Assembly (NCBI RefSeq): GCF_005154805.1
Contig: NZ_CP039727.1
Location: 2,415,501 to 2,479,500, forward strand
Direction: 5' to 3'
Length of the DNA stretch: 64,000 bases
DNA from: Bacillus sp. S3
GTDB lineage: Bacteria; Bacillota; Bacilli; Bacillales; Cytobacillaceae
Made by a program: the position numbers and the translations under genes. Of the stretch, positions 35,176 through 44,053 are shown one piece after another. Numbering within the stretch: position 1 is the stretch's first letter; the number at the start of each line of letters is the position of its first letter. The notes below the pieces were generated by a model. That model ran no database searches, was not told the DNA's origin, and saw only the letters and a program-made list of their open reading frames with translations.

Positions 35176-35201
35176 TGTTGTAAAAAGCAACATTATGTTG
35201 C
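35175..35201. promoter_or_regulatory. Candidate enhancer for EBP 1 (three ATGTTG half-sites)
   Basis: ATGTTGT, then GCAACAT and ATGTTGC; GCAACATTATGTTGC (35187-35201) is a perfect palindrome with a 3-base centre. It lies about 85-110 bases upstream of the -24 element, the usual range for an activator bound upstream. Confidence 0.6.
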
Positions 35202-35224
35202 AGTTTGAAACAATGGTATCGCTG

Positions 35225-35250
35225 AACAGGGAAATCAATCCCTGTTTTTT
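35225..35250 (+). terminator. Terminator after EBP 1
   Basis: AACAGGGA and TCCCTGTT form an 8-base stem with a 6-base loop and a T-run. Confidence 0.85.
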
Positions 35251-35286
35251 GTTTGGATTTTTTTGATTTTTCTGAGTTTTGACTCT

Positions 35287-35302
35287 TGGCATAAAAATTG
35301 CA
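35287..35302 (+). promoter_or_regulatory. Sigma-54 (-24/-12) promoter
   Basis: TGGCAT-AAAAA-TTGCA matches TGGCAC-N5-TTGCW at all but one base, with GG and GC at the invariant positions, 55 bases before the dehydrogenase start codon. Confidence 0.88.
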
Positions 35303-35356
35303 TATTAGTTATTCGAAAGATAGAGCAGATAATGAAAAAAGAAAGTAGTGAAGCAT

Positions 35357-36445
35357 ATGCAACATTATTCCATTGCGTTAATTCCTGGTGATGGGATTGG
35401 TCCAGAAGTGACCAATGAAGCCGTAAAAGTATTAAAAAAAGCAGAAGAAATTCACGGCGGGATAAATTTTTCATGTGAAACCTTTGATTGGGGTTGTGAT
35501 TATTATCTCCAACAGGGAAGAATGATGCCGGAGAACGGCCTAGAGATCTTAAAAGACTTTGATGTTATTCTATTTGGTGCAGTTGGGGCTAAAACGGTAC
35601 CTGATCACATCTCGGTTTGGGAGTTAATCCTGCCCATCCGCAGAAAATTCCAGCAGTATGTAAATTTGCGGCCGATCAAACTCCTAAAAGGGTTAGAAAG
35701 TCCTCTAAGATATAAACATCATGATGACCTCGACTTTGTTGTTGTCAGGGAAAATACGGAAGGGGAATATTCCAACAGCGGCGGACGTGTTCATGAGGGA
35801 ACCCCGTATGAACTGGCAATGCAAAATAACATATTTACTAGATATGGGACTGAGAGAATCCTAAACTATGCCTTTTCCCTGGCTGAAAAAAGAGCGAAGA
35901 AAAACCTGACTGTGGCAACAAAATCAAATGCGATTAATTTTACGATGCCGTTTTGGGATGAGATGGTGAAAGAAATCGGCTCTAGTTACCCGGATGTTCA
36001 AACGCAACTCTACCATATTGATGCTTTAGCAGCTTATTTTATTTCAAGACCCGAGACACTTGACGTAGTGGTCGGAAGTAATTTATTTGGTGATATTCTG
36101 ACAGATTTAGGTGCAGCGATTGTTGGAGGTTTGGGGCTGGCACCCTCCGGAAACATTAATCCGGAGCGGATCTATCCGTCCATGTTTGAGCCCATTCATG
36201 GTTCTGCTCCCGACATTGCCGGAAAAGGGATTGCTAATCCAATTGCCTCCATTTGGAGCCTTAGTCTAATGATGGACCATCTCGAACTCTATGAAGCAGG
36301 CAAATTAATACTTGATTCTATCGAAGGCGTGTTACTTGATGGCATAATAAGAACTCCTGATTTGGGGGGCACTGCCACGACGATAGAAATGGGCGATGCC
36401 ATCGTTTCGAAAATGGTTCAATTAAGTCTTAGTCCTAAAATCTGA
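35357..36445 (+). CDS. Isocitrate/isopropylmalate dehydrogenase family enzyme, tartrate or D-malate dehydrogenase-like
   Basis: This 362-residue NAD-dependent beta-decarboxylating dehydrogenase has the family N-terminus ALIPGDGIGPEV, the substrate-binding Arg/Tyr blocks (VNLRPIKLL, VVVRENTEGEYS), the Mg-binding Asp residues in VVGSNLFGDILTDLGAAIVGG, and the FEPIHGSAPDIAGKGIANP signature. Fit is best to tartrate dehydrogenase/D-malate dehydrogenase. It opens the sigma-54-driven operon. ATG 35357 is preferred to GTG 35348 because it matches the family N-terminus; the ribosome site (GAAAG) is weak for both. Confidence 0.82.
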   Translation: MQHYSIALIPGDGIGPEVTNEAVKVLKKAEEIHGGINFSCETFDWGCDYYLQQGRMMPENGLEILKDFDVILFGAVGAKTVPDHISVWELILPIRRKFQQYVNLRPIKLLKGLESPLRYKHHDDLDFVVVRENTEGEYSNSGGRVHEGTPYELAMQNNIFTRYGTERILNYAFSLAEKRAKKNLTVATKSNAINFTMPFWDEMVKEIGSSYPDVQTQLYHIDALAAYFISRPETLDVVVGSNLFGDILTDLGAAIVGGLGLAPSGNINPERIYPSMFEPIHGSAPDIAGKGIANPIASIWSLSLMMDHLELYEAGKLILDSIEGVLLDGIIRTPDLGGTATTIEMGDAIVSKMVQLSLSPKI

Positions 36446-36513
36446 AAATTCTAAGGGATATGATCCGATAACATGTAACCAGGAGGAGAAATAATCCAAT
36501 AGGGGGAAGTTGA

Positions 36514-37299
36514 ATGCAAAAAGAAAAGATGGTTTTGTTCCCAAGCATTGAAGGAAAAGTTGCGGTCGTAACCGGGGCTGGAAGCGGGATCGGCAGGGCA
36601 ACGGCCATTCTCCTTGCTAAAAACGGGGCGACTCTGTTTCTGATGAGCCGGGACGAGGAAAAGCTGAAGGAAACACAGAAAACATGTGAAAGTTACGGTG
36701 TGAAATGCTTTTATCAATCAACGGATGTAACCGATCCGAATGCAGTTATAGAGTCGTTTGCCGAATGCTATAAAATGTTTGGACGAGTGGATATACTCTG
36801 CAATGTAGCCGGAGGAAGCACTGGCAGAAGGTTTACCCTTGACATGACAGGGGACGACTTTGATGAAGTGTATAAATTGAATTTGAAAAATGTGTTTCTC
36901 TGCTGTAAAGAAGTACTTCCGGGAATGAAGGAAAGAAATCATGGAAGGATTGTAAATGTATCTTCCCTCATAGGAAGGGCTGCGGGTGACAATACGAATA
37001 TAGCCTATTCCAGCCTTAAAGCCGGAATTGACCAGTTTTCCAAGTATTTGGCAAGGGAGGTTGGACAATACGGCATCTGCGTAAATTCTGTATCCCCTGG
37101 TTATATTGAGGCAAGTCCGAGAATAACGGAGCTTTGGGCCAAAACACAGAACATGCAGGGGGTGTTTGATCGGCTCTCATTAAAAAGACCGGGAACGGCT
37201 ATGGAAGTGGCTAATGCCATTGTATTTCTTGCCAGTGACGAAGCTGCCTATATTACAGGCGAAGTTTTGGACATAAATGGCGGGGCAGTTATGGCATAA
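36514..37299 (+). CDS. SDR family oxidoreductase
   Basis: This 261-residue classical SDR has the TGAGSGIGRA cofactor site, NVAGG in place of NNAG, the Ser in VSSLIG, the catalytic YSSLK, and the VFLASDEAAYITGEVLDINGG tail. Likely a 3-hydroxy to 3-oxo or sugar-acid type alcohol dehydrogenase; substrate unknown. It is the second gene of the sigma-54 operon and GGGGGAAG precedes ATG. Confidence 0.85.
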   Translation: MQKEKMVLFPSIEGKVAVVTGAGSGIGRATAILLAKNGATLFLMSRDEEKLKETQKTCESYGVKCFYQSTDVTDPNAVIESFAECYKMFGRVDILCNVAGGSTGRRFTLDMTGDDFDEVYKLNLKNVFLCCKEVLPGMKERNHGRIVNVSSLIGRAAGDNTNIAYSSLKAGIDQFSKYLAREVGQYGICVNSVSPGYIEASPRITELWAKTQNMQGVFDRLSLKRPGTAMEVANAIVFLASDEAAYITGEVLDINGGAVMA

Positions 37300-37390
37300 A
37301 AGATAGGTTCTTAAATGAAAGAAAAGGATATTGAAGGGCTAAAATATGTATTGAAAACGGAATGGTTCAGCAGAAAGGTGAGAAACAGTA

Positions 37391-38578
37391 ATGGCAGAAT
37401 TTGATTTTGAACAACCTATAAGCATGGAGAAAATGAGAGAATACAGGCTTACTAGAATAGATGAGCAAATGAAAATACACGAGCTTGACTGCATGATTAC
37501 CATGAGGGTTGATAATGTGCGCTATTTAACAAGCTTCCGCCCGAACAGTCCGAATGTATTTTATTATTTCAGGTATGCAGCGGTTAAAGCTGTGGGTGAT
37601 GACCCTTGGGCTTTGGTTGCAAGCGGTGACTATGACAGGGCTATTGCGTTTATGCCATGGCTTAAACAAAAGGTAAAACCACTTCCAATGGATCCAATGC
37701 TCAGTGTAGCCCAATTTAAAGAAATTTTTAGTGAGCTTGGTCTCAAAAAGGGCGCCAAAATTGGAATTGATGAAATGGGATTCCAGCTATTTCAAGTATT
37801 CAAAGAAACGTTTTCTGATTATGTGTTTGTTGATGGGCGCCAGGCCTTCGCAAAAGCGAAAGCGGTAAAATGTGCTGAAGAAATATATCTAATTAAAAAG
37901 GCGTGTGCTATTGCTGAAGCGGGCACACAGGTTGCTATTGAAAACCTGCGTCCGGGACTTTCCGAAATAGAGGTTTCAGCGATGATACATAATGAAATGA
38001 TCCTGCGCGGCTCGGAAGGCGGCCACACACATCCTACACAAGTGAATTCCGGTGAGAATGCCATAACGCTTGTCCGGTTCCCGACGGAGAGGATCATCAG
38101 AAACGGAGACTTTGTGTTGATGGATGTGGGCTGTTGTTACAACGGATACCACAGTGATTTTTGCCGGACGGTGATGGCAGGAAATCCTTTAAACAATGAG
38201 CAGAAAAAAGTATATACGGCCGTTTATGACGCGACAATGGCAGCCATTGAGGCCTGCAAACCGGGAGCTTTGACTTCTGATATAGACAAAGCATCAAGAG
38301 ATGTTCTCCGTAAGGCCGGTTATGAGAAATATTGGTATTTTGGTGTGACAGGACACGCCACGGGTGTTTGTCTTCAGGAGGCTCCTATTATTGGAGAAGC
38401 ATCTGCAAAGGGTGAAAAACCATGGGTGATTGAGCCGGGAATGGTATTTTGCATTGAGCCGTCAGTGCATCTTCCAGGTGTTGGCGGCGTACGGATTGAG
38501 GATATGGTGGCCATTACAGAAGATGGTTATGAACTGCTAACCCAGACCGAATACGAAAACAGACTTTTGCTTAAATAA
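37391..38578 (+). CDS. M24 family (pita-bread) aminopeptidase/creatinase-like hydrolase
   Basis: This 395-residue protein has an N-terminal creatinase-like domain and a C-terminal pita-bread domain with the five metal ligands in order: Asp in LMDVGC, Asp in HSDFCRT, His in GHATGV, Glu in CIEPSVH and Glu in RIEDMV. It may be an Xaa-Pro peptidase or act on a non-peptide amidine or amide as creatinase does. It is next to an M20 peptidase in the same operon, so hydrolysis of a dipeptide or N-acyl amino acid compound seems to be part of the pathway. Confidence 0.85.
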   Translation: MAEFDFEQPISMEKMREYRLTRIDEQMKIHELDCMITMRVDNVRYLTSFRPNSPNVFYYFRYAAVKAVGDDPWALVASGDYDRAIAFMPWLKQKVKPLPMDPMLSVAQFKEIFSELGLKKGAKIGIDEMGFQLFQVFKETFSDYVFVDGRQAFAKAKAVKCAEEIYLIKKACAIAEAGTQVAIENLRPGLSEIEVSAMIHNEMILRGSEGGHTHPTQVNSGENAITLVRFPTERIIRNGDFVLMDVGCCYNGYHSDFCRTVMAGNPLNNEQKKVYTAVYDATMAAIEACKPGALTSDIDKASRDVLRKAGYEKYWYFGVTGHATGVCLQEAPIIGEASAKGEKPWVIEPGMVFCIEPSVHLPGVGGVRIEDMVAITEDGYELLTQTEYENRLLLK

Positions 38579-38594
38579 GAAAGGGGTTCATTTC

Positions 38595-39764
38595 ATGACA
38601 GAGGCAAACATGCTTTTGGATTATATGGAAACGCATAATAATGAGTTTTTAGAGGTGTTAAAAGAAGCTGTGCTGATCGAAACACCAACAGAAGGTGACA
38701 AGGAAGACCTTAAAAAGTGCAGGGATTATTTTGCAAAAATCTTTTCCGATATTGGCTTTACGTGCACTGTTGTCCCAAGTAAGGACAGCCGCTATGGTGA
38801 CCATTTGCTTATGGAATTGGGTAAAGGCGATGAGCAGGTACTTTTTGTAGGACACTATGATACGGTTTATTCAAAGGGGTCATTTGGTGAGCTATGGAAA
38901 CAGGATGGCACAAAGGTGTGGGGACCTGGTGTCCTTGATATGAAAGGAGGAGATGTACAGGTATACATGGTTGCCAAAGCCCTTAAGGAGCTAAAGCTGC
39001 TGCCTGAAAACAAAAAGATTGCTTTTTTCTTAAGCTCTGATGAAGAAGCTGGAAGCTATTCCTCACACATGTACTATGAGGAGCTGGCAAAAAAGAGCAA
39101 GGCTGCCTTTGTAATGGAAAGTACAAGGGGCGACTATGTCGGCGGCTTAAAAATCGGCCGCTTTGGCAGAAGCAACTATACCTTTGTGGCGGAGGGAAAA
39201 CCAGCTCATTCGGGTCAGGAACCTGAAAATGCTGAAAGCGGCTTAATGGAACTGGCACAGCAGGCCGTTTATCTGGAAAGCCTATCAGACGTGAATAGGG
39301 GTATAACGGTTGCCTGTACATGCTTAAAGAGTGGTCATGCCGGCTGGCCAACCGTTCCCGGGGATGGAGAGCTTACAATCGATGCAAGATTTTCTTCATC
39401 AGAGATGGCGTTGGAATATGATCAGCTGTTTAAGAATCTTAAGCCATTTAACCCTAACGTTAAAATTACCACAAAGGGTGGCATAGAAAAGCCGCCTTTT
39501 GATGAAAAGGACCCTAAACATAAGGCCTTGTATGAAAAGGCCAAAGAGGTTGGTAAAGAGTTTGGGATGGAAATGGAGGGCATTATTACACGAGGCGGCA
39601 GCGACGGCAACTTTACCGCATCTGTTGGGTGCCCGACGCTTGACGGTTTGGGAATGAGCGGGGATTTTGTCCACCAGCCAGGCAAGGAATATATAAATAC
39701 AGATCATGTTGCCATAAGAAGTGCATTTGTGGCACGAATGGTGCTTGAGGTTTTAAGAGGTTGA
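38595..39764 (+). CDS. M20 family metallopeptidase, glutamate carboxypeptidase-like
   Basis: This 389-residue protein resembles the carboxypeptidase G2 group. The di-zinc motifs are visible: His and Asp in VGHYDTVY, the bridging Asp in GVLDMKGG, the Glu pair in SSDEEAGS and the late His in GDFVHQPGKEY. The dimerisation domain lies between (AEGKPAHSGQEPENAES). The enzyme should release a C-terminal amino acid or hydrolyse a related amide. The gene follows the M24 peptidase by 16 bases with AAGGGG upstream. Confidence 0.85.
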   Translation: MTEANMLLDYMETHNNEFLEVLKEAVLIETPTEGDKEDLKKCRDYFAKIFSDIGFTCTVVPSKDSRYGDHLLMELGKGDEQVLFVGHYDTVYSKGSFGELWKQDGTKVWGPGVLDMKGGDVQVYMVAKALKELKLLPENKKIAFFLSSDEEAGSYSSHMYYEELAKKSKAAFVMESTRGDYVGGLKIGRFGRSNYTFVAEGKPAHSGQEPENAESGLMELAQQAVYLESLSDVNRGITVACTCLKSGHAGWPTVPGDGELTIDARFSSSEMALEYDQLFKNLKPFNPNVKITTKGGIEKPPFDEKDPKHKALYEKAKEVGKEFGMEMEGIITRGGSDGNFTASVGCPTLDGLGMSGDFVHQPGKEYINTDHVAIRSAFVARMVLEVLRG

Positions 39765-39814
39765 AGCAAGCCGAAAATATATAGAGTTTACTAGAAAAGG
39801 AGTGGAGAGATTTT

Positions 39815-39946
39815 ATGGGAGACGTATATTGGATGGCTGCAATTCTTATCATTCAGACAGTTTTATCTGTAGGTATTTGCGTGGTGCTGTCTAAAAAAAC
39901 AGAAAGCGTGCTGGATGAACCAAAGGATTCAATGAATGAACAATAA
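39815..39946 (+). CDS. 43-residue single-helix membrane protein before a symporter
   Basis: A short frame starts MGDVYWMAAILIIQTVLSVG and goes through one hydrophobic helix to a charged tail ending DSMNEQ. AAAAGGAG lies at proper distance before the ATG, and the symporter gene follows 41 bases later. Placement suggests a small accessory subunit or stabiliser for the symporter, as small helix proteins do for other carriers; no family recognised. Confidence 0.72.
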   Translation: MGDVYWMAAILIIQTVLSVGICVVLSKKTESVLDEPKDSMNEQ

Positions 39947-39987
39947 ATGTATCCATGTTTCTACCTTAAATTGAAAGGAGATAGTGT

Positions 39988-41517
39988 ATGAATATTTATA
40001 TTATCGTTTTTATTCTTTACTTGCTTTTTCTAATTGTAATCGGATTTTTAGCTTCAAAAGGACAGGAAGATACAGCTGATGATTATTATGTAGCAGGAAG
40101 AAGCATGAACAAGTGGGTTGTTGCCGGTACATATGGCGCCAGTTTTATGAGTGCCGGAACCTTTATTGTACAGATTGGAGCCAATTATGCTGCCGGTTGG
40201 TCGCAGATTTGGAATTTTAATGCTACAATCCTTCCCATGTTTATATTAGCGGCATTTTTTGCAAAAAAATTCTGGAGAATCGGCTATTATTACGGAGCAC
40301 GTTCCATGCCAGACCTGATTGCTTTAAGGTATCCTTCTAAATTTACAAGAGGCTTTTATTCGCTTTTGATCCTGATGATTTATACGGTTGGGATGGCAGC
40401 TATGTACCTGGGGATTTTTACCGTTTTAAGTCTTGTTACAGACCTTTCTTATATGACATGTATTATCATAGGCGCGGTTGTGGTTTTACTTTATTCTTAT
40501 TCGGGCGGCGCAAAGGCTGTCGCGTGGACGGATACGGCCTGCCTTGTTTTAATGATATTTGCCATTGTTGTATCGGTGAGTGTGGCATTAGTTAAAGGTG
40601 GAGGCTTTGAGAATCTGATATCTGCTTTTGGACAGGCTTCTGTTCCAGAAGGAAAGCCATGGGCAGGGGGTTCTGAACTTTTATCTCCAACAAACAGCTA
40701 TTTTACCTTAAGTATGGTCATCTCATTCTTCCTTGTATGGACAATGGGTAATCTATCACAGCCACATCAAATGACAAGGGTCTACCTTGCAAAGGATGAA
40801 AAGGCTGCGATCAGTGGTGTTGCCCTTATCCTTATACCAAACTGTATTATTCTGATCGGCGGGCTTATTATAGGAGCATATGCAAGGGTGACCTATCCAA
40901 ACCTTGATAAAATTGACTATGCCTTCCCAACGGTTGTTATGGGTATTCTCCCGCCCTTAGTTGCTGCAATTGTTCTGATTGGTATTATTGCAGCAGTTAT
41001 GTCAACAGCTTCAACGATGCTTATTATTTCAGCCCAAGCCGCAGGCTATGATATTTATAAAAAACTGATTAATCAGAATGCATCAGAAAAAACAGTTGTT
41101 AAAATTTCAAGGGTCACCATGATTGTCTGTACGGTTTTATCCATAATCATTGCGTATTTTGCTCAAACAGTTCAAGGAATCTTCTTCCTATGGTCATCAG
41201 CGTTTGCGATGATGGGAGCGGGAGTCCTGCCATCGCTTATTGGCACCTTCTACTGGAAAAGAGCCAATTCACAGGCATGTCTTGCCAGCATGATCGTCGG
41301 CTTCGGTTCTACAGCGGCAATGTATATCTTCCCGTCATTAAAGCCACTATGGGCAGTTCACCCGATACTTCCTGGACTGATCCTTTCGGTTACAGCCTTT
41401 ATTCTAGTGGCATTATTCACTAAAAAGCCGGATGACGATATCATTGAAATGTTCTTTGGCGAAAAGCTGAAGGATCCAAGCAAACGGACTAAAAAAGCAG
41501 TTCGAGCAGTTAGTTAG
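39988..41517 (+). CDS. Sodium:solute symporter (SSS family)
   Basis: This 509-residue protein with about thirteen membrane segments has the SSS/PutP features: DDYYVAGRSMNKWVVAGTYGASFMSAGTF at the N-terminus and the YSYSGGAKAVAWTDT and STASTMLIISAQAAGYDIYK blocks. It should import the operon's substrate with Na+. A neighbouring small helix protein and two peptidases suggest a peptide-like or N-acylated compound, but the substrate cannot be read. Confidence 0.87.
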   Translation: MNIYIIVFILYLLFLIVIGFLASKGQEDTADDYYVAGRSMNKWVVAGTYGASFMSAGTFIVQIGANYAAGWSQIWNFNATILPMFILAAFFAKKFWRIGYYYGARSMPDLIALRYPSKFTRGFYSLLILMIYTVGMAAMYLGIFTVLSLVTDLSYMTCIIIGAVVVLLYSYSGGAKAVAWTDTACLVLMIFAIVVSVSVALVKGGGFENLISAFGQASVPEGKPWAGGSELLSPTNSYFTLSMVISFFLVWTMGNLSQPHQMTRVYLAKDEKAAISGVALILIPNCIILIGGLIIGAYARVTYPNLDKIDYAFPTVVMGILPPLVAAIVLIGIIAAVMSTASTMLIISAQAAGYDIYKKLINQNASEKTVVKISRVTMIVCTVLSIIIAYFAQTVQGIFFLWSSAFAMMGAGVLPSLIGTFYWKRANSQACLASMIVGFGSTAAMYIFPSLKPLWAVHPILPGLILSVTAFILVALFTKKPDDDIIEMFFGEKLKDPSKRTKKAVRAVS

Positions 41518-41568
41518 TAAAAAATTTTTTGATAGATTTGATAATTAATTAAATGATAGTGAATGAAC

Positions 41569-41615
41569 TTAGGGTTTTCGGGTATCAAGCAGTATCGGAA
41601 ATCCTGAGTTTTTTC
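41569..41615 (+). terminator. Possible terminator after the symporter gene
   Basis: CTTAGGGTTTTCGG and TCGGAAATCCTGAG pair over about 14 bases with several G-U pairs, followed by six T. It would weaken read-through to the second SDR gene. Confidence 0.5.
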
Positions 41616-41650
41616 CTTAGTTGGAAGATTTTACGATGGAGGGACGTCCG

Positions 41651-42400
41651 ATGAAAAATAAGGTTGCGGTTATTACCGGCAGTACATCAGGAATAGGTGA
41701 GGATATTGCCGTTAAATTTGCGGCAAATGGCTGTAAGGTAGTGGTAGTTGGAAGAAATGAGGAAAGAGGGAACAAAATTGTTGATACAATAAAGTCAGAA
41801 GGCGGCGAGGCCATATTTGTGAAGGCTGATGTTTCCCAAAGCAGTGAGTGTGACGACTTATTTAAAACGGTGCTAAACACTTATGGGACTGTCGATATAC
41901 TTGTCAATAATGCTGGTACTATGCGCAATTTGCCCATTACAGAAATGAAGGACGAGGACTGGGACGAAATTATAAAGGTAAACCTTACATCCTATTTTTT
42001 ATGCTGTCGTGAGGCAATAAAAATAATGAAGGAAAAAGGGTATGGCAGGATTATTAATATTTCTTCAAGAGGGTGGCTGGGCGGTACAGCCCAGTGTAAT
42101 TATGCAGCTTCAAAGGGCGGAATAGTTAGCCTTACAAGGTCGCTTGCTTTAGAAACGGCAAGAATGGGAATAACGGTAAATTGTGTTGCGCCTGGTATGA
42201 TTGATACACCGCTTCATCAACAGAGCACAGAAGAGGAAGTCGGATTTCGCATGAGCAGTCAGCCAATGGGGAAAGTGGGTACTCCAAGGCAGGTTACGAA
42301 TGTCGTGGAATATTTTGCGGACGAGGAAAATTGGTTCACCACAGGTCAGGTATTATATGTATGCGGAGGAATGAGTGTTTTGGCGTCACTGTCTTCCTAA
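41651..42400 (+). CDS. SDR family oxidoreductase
   Basis: This 249-residue classical SDR has TGSTSGIGEDIA, NNAGTM, the Ser in ISSRGW and the catalytic YAASK, then VNCVAPGMIDTPL. The usual DGG near the C-terminus is replaced by CGG. The start at 41651 has GGAGGGA seven bases upstream. Probably the last gene of the sigma-54 operon, set off by a weak terminator. Substrate unknown. Confidence 0.83.
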   Translation: MKNKVAVITGSTSGIGEDIAVKFAANGCKVVVVGRNEERGNKIVDTIKSEGGEAIFVKADVSQSSECDDLFKTVLNTYGTVDILVNNAGTMRNLPITEMKDEDWDEIIKVNLTSYFLCCREAIKIMKEKGYGRIINISSRGWLGGTAQCNYAASKGGIVSLTRSLALETARMGITVNCVAPGMIDTPLHQQSTEEEVGFRMSSQPMGKVGTPRQVTNVVEYFADEENWFTTGQVLYVCGGMSVLASLSS

Positions 42401-42435
42401 GAATGAGGTAACTGAGAAGGAAATTATCTATTTTA

Positions 42436-42472
42436 TGTAAAAAACAGGAGTGTTAGAGATCGTAACACTCCT
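42436..42472 (-). terminator. Terminator of the M28 peptidase gene
   Basis: AGGAGTGTTA and TAACACTCCT form a perfect 10-base stem; on the minus strand it is followed by a T-run. It also separates the convergent SDR gene. Confidence 0.85.
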
Positions 42473-42492
42473 ATGAATCAATGAAATTGCTT

Positions 42493-43470
42493 TTATTTGG
42501 ATGTACTAGTTTTATCCATAAATTTTAACAGATCAGTTAACAGAGTACTGAAGGTTGACAGATGTTCTTGAATTCTGCCTGGGTATTCTCGTTCAATAAA
42601 TTCAATGGTATCTTTATCGGTATGCCATACACCACCATATTGAACAGTTTGGTCATAACCATCTAGTTCACCGATTTCCCAGTTAGTTGCTTCTAGGTAT
42701 CCGTATGGAATACCAAGGTTTTTAAATGGTGCATGATCACTCCAGTCACCGGTTGTACCTGCAGGATATTCTGGATTCAAGCCGGGATTAGTACCAACAG
42801 GTAACTTCTTCTTTTTCACAATCTCCAAGGCTTGATCACGTATAAAACCAGCCTTTCCAAGTCCCCCATAGACATACATCTTATCACCGACTGCAAGACT
42901 ATCCATATTAATCATACCAATTGTATTTTTAATTTCCGCTGGTGTCATATTGGCAGCATAGTTAGTTGAACCTCTTAAACCGGTTTCTTCCGCACCAAAG
43001 GCGATGAACACAATAGAGTATGGGGTTGGGATATTTTTCAGCACTTCAGCTACTTCCAATAAGACTCCGACACCCGATGCATTATCATCAACTCCAAGTC
43101 CAACAGAAACCGAATCATAATGAGCGCCTACAATGATTTGTTTACTTGATTTTCCAGGCTTATACGCAATAATGTTTGAGGAATGGGTTGTTGTTCCCCT
43201 TCTTATGTAGCTAAAATCTTGTACGGTTGTTTCCAAGCCGACCCGTTCGAATTGACCTTTAATATATTGCTCTGCTTTTCGCTCATTGTCCGTTCCTGCC
43301 ACCCTTGGACCTATTTCATATGCTAAATATTTCATGTGTTCATAGGCCATTGCCCCGTTTTTGTGTACAAGGGAAGGCTTGTATGTAACAGTTTCAGCAG
43401 AAGCTCTACCAACAATTGTCAAAAGACTAAAAATCAATGCGATAAAGGATAAACTTATTTTCTTCTTCAT
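42493..43470 (-). CDS. Secreted M28 family zinc aminopeptidase
   Basis: This 325-residue protein has a signal peptide (MKKKISLSFIALIFSLLTIV, cleavage probably after RASAE or just before) and the M28 di-zinc ligands: His and Asp in VGAHYDS, Asp in GVDDNASG, Glu pair in GAEETGLRGS, Asp in NMDSLAV and a late His in WHTDKDT. It resembles the secreted aminopeptidases YwaD/Streptomyces type. Role in using extracellular peptides. GAGGTG precedes ATG; monocistronic. Confidence 0.88.
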   Translation of the reverse strand: MKKKISLSFIALIFSLLTIVGRASAETVTYKPSLVHKNGAMAYEHMKYLAYEIGPRVAGTDNERKAEQYIKGQFERVGLETTVQDFSYIRRGTTTHSSNIIAYKPGKSSKQIIVGAHYDSVSVGLGVDDNASGVGVLLEVAEVLKNIPTPYSIVFIAFGAEETGLRGSTNYAANMTPAEIKNTIGMINMDSLAVGDKMYVYGGLGKAGFIRDQALEIVKKKKLPVGTNPGLNPEYPAGTTGDWSDHAPFKNLGIPYGYLEATNWEIGELDGYDQTVQYGGVWHTDKDTIEFIEREYPGRIQEHLSTFSTLLTDLLKFMDKTSTSK

Positions 43471-43736
43471 TTCGTCTGCACCTCATCTATTATTTTTTAT
43501 AAGAATAATAGATTCTATAGTAAAAAACAAGAAAAATGCATAAAAATGAGAAAAAATGAGTATTTATCCATTGAGAAGACTTTTTATTTTCAATTCATAC
43601 TTTACAGATAGGAATTGTATGTTTATAATGAATATAACAAAAATAAACAAGTAAAACCAATGGGAATTTCTTGGGTTGGTAAATGGAACGGTAACGTCTT
43701 TCTTAGCGAAAAAGGAAAAATGGGGGAGTGTTTCTT

Positions 43737-43922
43737 ATGAACAATAATCATGTGGAAAAGAAGAGACAAAAACTTATCAATAAGCTAATTTTTTTAAATG
43801 TATATAAGAAAGAGGACAAAATGCTGTACGAATTACCGCTATCAAGGTTAGAGCATGAATATAAAAGATACAGATTGCAAAACCATCCACATGGGGAGTT
43901 TGGTTCTATTCAATGGATATAG
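43737..43922 (+). CDS. FbpA-type Fur-regulated basic protein
   Basis: This 61-residue basic protein contains KLINKLIFLNVYKKEDK, LYELPLSRLEHEYKR and a C-terminal HPHGEFGSIQWI, the FbpA family pattern. In B. subtilis FbpA takes part in the iron-sparing response with FsrA. A degenerate Fur-box-like word TTATAATGAATATAA (43623-43637, 11 of 14 positions of the 7-1-7 consensus) lies about 100 bases upstream. ATG 43737 follows GGGGAG; GTG 43728 does not have a site. Confidence 0.78.
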   Translation: MNNNHVEKKRQKLINKLIFLNVYKKEDKMLYELPLSRLEHEYKRYRLQNHPHGEFGSIQWI

Positions 43923-44001
43923 TTTTTCAGTTAGCACTACATTTAGAAAAGCAGACCTTGAAATCAAATCGAACAGGTGATAAATATTAATTCATAAAAA
44001 A

Positions 44002-44045
44002 TAATCCGCCCTTGAACTAGGGTGGATTACTTTCTGTTTTTTTCC
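44002..44045. terminator. Bidirectional terminator
   Basis: TAATCCGCCC and GGGTGGATTA (one G-T pair) with T-rich flanks on both sides, between the convergent fbpA-like and activator genes. Confidence 0.8.
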
Positions 44046-44053
44046 ATAAATAG

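Noticed and set aside
37315..37404. 29-residue frame (MKEKDIEGLKY onward) before the M24 peptidase
   Set aside because: The ribosome site is weak and it overlaps the start of the peptidase gene; no sign that it is translated.
36451..42400. Recent horizontal transfer of the peptidase/symporter operon
   Set aside because: Codon style seems slightly different from neighbours, but without counts this impression is too weak to claim.
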